From positions 1 to 64,000 of the forward strand of contig NZ_JAKSYG010000226.1 in the NCBI RefSeq assembly GCF_022829725.1: a stretch of 64,000 nt of DNA. The letters are read 5' to 3'. The stretch is from Methylobacterium sp. E-005. GTDB lineage: Bacteria > Pseudomonadota > Alphaproteobacteria > Rhizobiales > Beijerinckiaceae. Position numbers and translations under genes: made by a program. Below, in pieces: positions 62,814-64,000 of this stretch. Every line of letters starts with the position of its first letter. The first letter of the stretch is position 1. The notes below the pieces were generated by a model. That model had not been told where the DNA came from, ran no database searches, and worked only from the letters and a program-made list of their open reading frames with translations.

Positions 62814-64000
62814 ATGTCCCTGCGCGAGGACGCTGATCGCCCCGATCCGGTCGTCGAACGCGGCGACGAGGAGCGGGCCGAGGGCCCAGCCCGACCCGTC
62901 CCGACCCCGGCACCGGCCGCACCGACCAATCACGCCGCGACACCCGAGGGTGGGGCGCCGGCGCGCAAGCGTCCGCTCCGCCGGGCCATCCTGCTTATCG
63001 TCCTGGCCGTCGCGCTCGGCGGCAGCGCCTATGCCGGGTGGCAATGGTGGACGGTCGGACGGTTCTTCGTCTCGACGGACGACGCCTATGTCCAGGCCGA
63101 CATCTCGGTGCTCGCCGCCAAGGTCTCCGGCTATCTCGAGGCGGTTCCGGTGGTGAACGGCCTCTCGGTGAAGAAGGGCGACGTGATCGCCAAGCTCGAC
63201 GACGGCGACTATCGCCTCGCTCTTCAGGCCGCGCAGGACAAGCTCGCCACGCAGGAGAGCACCATCGCGCGGATCGCCCGGCAGGCCGAGGCGGCGCAGG
63301 CGCAGGTCGCCCAGGCCGCCGCGCAGCTCGACGCCACCCGCGCCGATGCGGTCCGCGCCCAGGCCGATTTCACCCGGTCGACGCAGATGCAGGCCGATTA
63401 CGTCGCCAAGTCGCGCATCGACCAGACCCGCGCCGATCGCGACCGGACCGAGGCCTCGGTCAAGGCCATGGAGGCCGGCCTCTTGGCCGCCCGCGCCAAT
63501 GTCGACGTGCTTCAGGCGCAGAAGCGCGAGGCGGAGAGCGTCGCGGCCGAACTGCGCACCGCCGTCGATCGCGCCCGCCGGGATCTCGACTTCGCGGTGA
63601 TCCGTGCCCCCTTCGACGGTGTGGTCGGCAACAAGGCCGTTGAAGCCGGCGCCTACGTCGCGCCGGGCACCCGGATCGCCGCCCTGGTGCCGCTCCAGAG
63701 CGTGCGGATCGACGCGAACTTCAAGGAGACCCAGGTCCAGCGCATGCGCCCGGGCCAGCGGGTGATCGTCACGGTGGATGCCTACCCGGATCGCGAGATC
63801 CAGGGCGTGGTGGAATCCTTCTCGCCGGCCTCCGGCTCGGTGTTCAGCCTGCTGCCCCCCGACAATGCGACCGGCAACTTCACCAAGATCGTCCAGCGCC
63901 TGCCGGTGCGGGTGCGGGTGCCGGAGGATGTCGCCCGTGAGGGCCTGCTGCGGCCGGGCCTGTCGGCGGTGGTGCGGGTCGATACCCGCGTTGGCGCGGA
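62814..64000 (+). CDS. EmrA/HlyD-family membrane-fusion protein (cut by window end)
   Basis: At least 395 residues of a periplasmic adaptor for a tripartite efflux pump, probably with an EmrB-type MFS partner beyond the window. A charged, Pro/Ala-rich N-terminus (about 50 residues) precedes one membrane helix (RAILLIVLAVALGGSAYAGW). The lipoyl-type half-motif FFVSTDDAYVQADISVLAAK and GDVIAKLDDGDYR follow, then a long coiled-coil hairpin (about residues 140-265) and the second half (FAVIRAPFDGVVGNKAVEAG, PGQRVIVTVDAYPDREIQGV). ATG 62814 has GAGG upstream. Two TetR operators lie just before it. Confidence 0.92.
   Translation, partial: MSLREDADRPDPVVERGDEERAEGPARPVPTPAPAAPTNHAATPEGGAPARKRPLRRAILLIVLAVALGGSAYAGWQWWTVGRFFVSTDDAYVQADISVLAAKVSGYLEAVPVVNGLSVKKGDVIAKLDDGDYRLALQAAQDKLATQESTIARIARQAEAAQAQVAQAAAQLDATRADAVRAQADFTRSTQMQADYVAKSRIDQTRADRDRTEASVKAMEAGLLAARANVDVLQAQKREAESVAAELRTAVDRARRDLDFAVIRAPFDGVVGNKAVEAGAYVAPGTRIAALVPLQSVRIDANFKETQVQRMRPGQRVIVTVDAYPDREIQGVVESFSPASGSVFSLLPPDNATGNFTKIVQRLPVRVRVPEDVAREGLLRPGLSAVVRVDTRVGA

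Overview
The window looks like chromosomal DNA of a Methylobacterium/Methylorubrum-type alphaproteobacterium (Hyphomicrobiales). The evidence is the GC-rich coding bias of the right-hand 47 kb, PqqA peptides with the Methylobacterium-type sequence, and alphaproteobacterial gene orders (rpsF-rpsR-DUF2232-rplI; pdxJ-acpS-lepB-rnc-era; rpsB-tsf, then pyrH-frr-cdsA-dxr). The assignment is by recognition only; no database search was possible.

Left part (1-16500): an accessory, visibly AT-richer region for surface polysaccharide. A minus-strand operon encodes an ExoF/Wza-like export protein, a secreted GH16 glycanase and a Wzx-type flippase with an unusual N-terminal extension. Around it are two family-2 glycosyltransferases, a GT4 enzyme and a lone RgpF-like protein. 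These genes are separated by a graveyard of dead insertion sequences (ISL3-, IS630-, IS3-, IS481-, IS110- and IS5-like remnants). It includes an IS630 element inserted, with a TA target duplication, inside another IS630-type transposase gene. The region stops just before a tRNA-Pro(TGG) gene.

Middle part (16500-43500): housekeeping and metabolic genes in small units. They are a complex I accessory subunit, a deaminase, an SPL-like radical SAM protein, a GGDEF-EAL c-di-GMP enzyme, a secreted collagen-like protein, a UDP-glucuronate 4-epimerase, a MOSC protein and ClpB. An MFS transporter broken by one in-frame amber codon faces an ArsR-type regulator across a perfect operator-like palindrome. 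Next come an IMPase/NUDIX pair, a GST, a sorbosone-type dehydrogenase coupled to a di-haem cytochrome c, a large secreted hydrolase-domain protein and a Pcm-like methyltransferase. A TetR-controlled SDR / alpha-beta hydrolase / Baeyer-Villiger-type monooxygenase operon suggests a ketone-to-ester-to-acid route. A CNT nucleoside transporter, two tandem stand-alone pqqA genes and mgtE follow. Two copies of a dispersed palindromic repeat lie here, and what looks like a fragment of a third sits inside a dead transposase.

Right part (43500-64000): an acyl-CoA synthetase and then core translation, processing and envelope genes: rplI/DUF2232/rpsR/rpsF, pdxJ-acpS-lepB-rnc-era, an RsmC-like methyltransferase, an RsuA-like pseudouridine synthase, rpsB, tsf, a phosphoesterase/lipid kinase pair, pyrH, frr, cdsA and dxr. 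At the edge, a TetR regulator and a divergent EmrA/HlyD membrane-fusion gene (cut by the window end) share two almost identical perfect palindromes.

The best leads are the orphan tandem pqqA pair with its own promoter and terminator, the flippase N-terminal extension, the three regulator/palindrome pairs, the nested insertion sequences, the dispersed palindrome and the collagen-like protein. No CRISPR array, prophage or clearly new defence system was seen.
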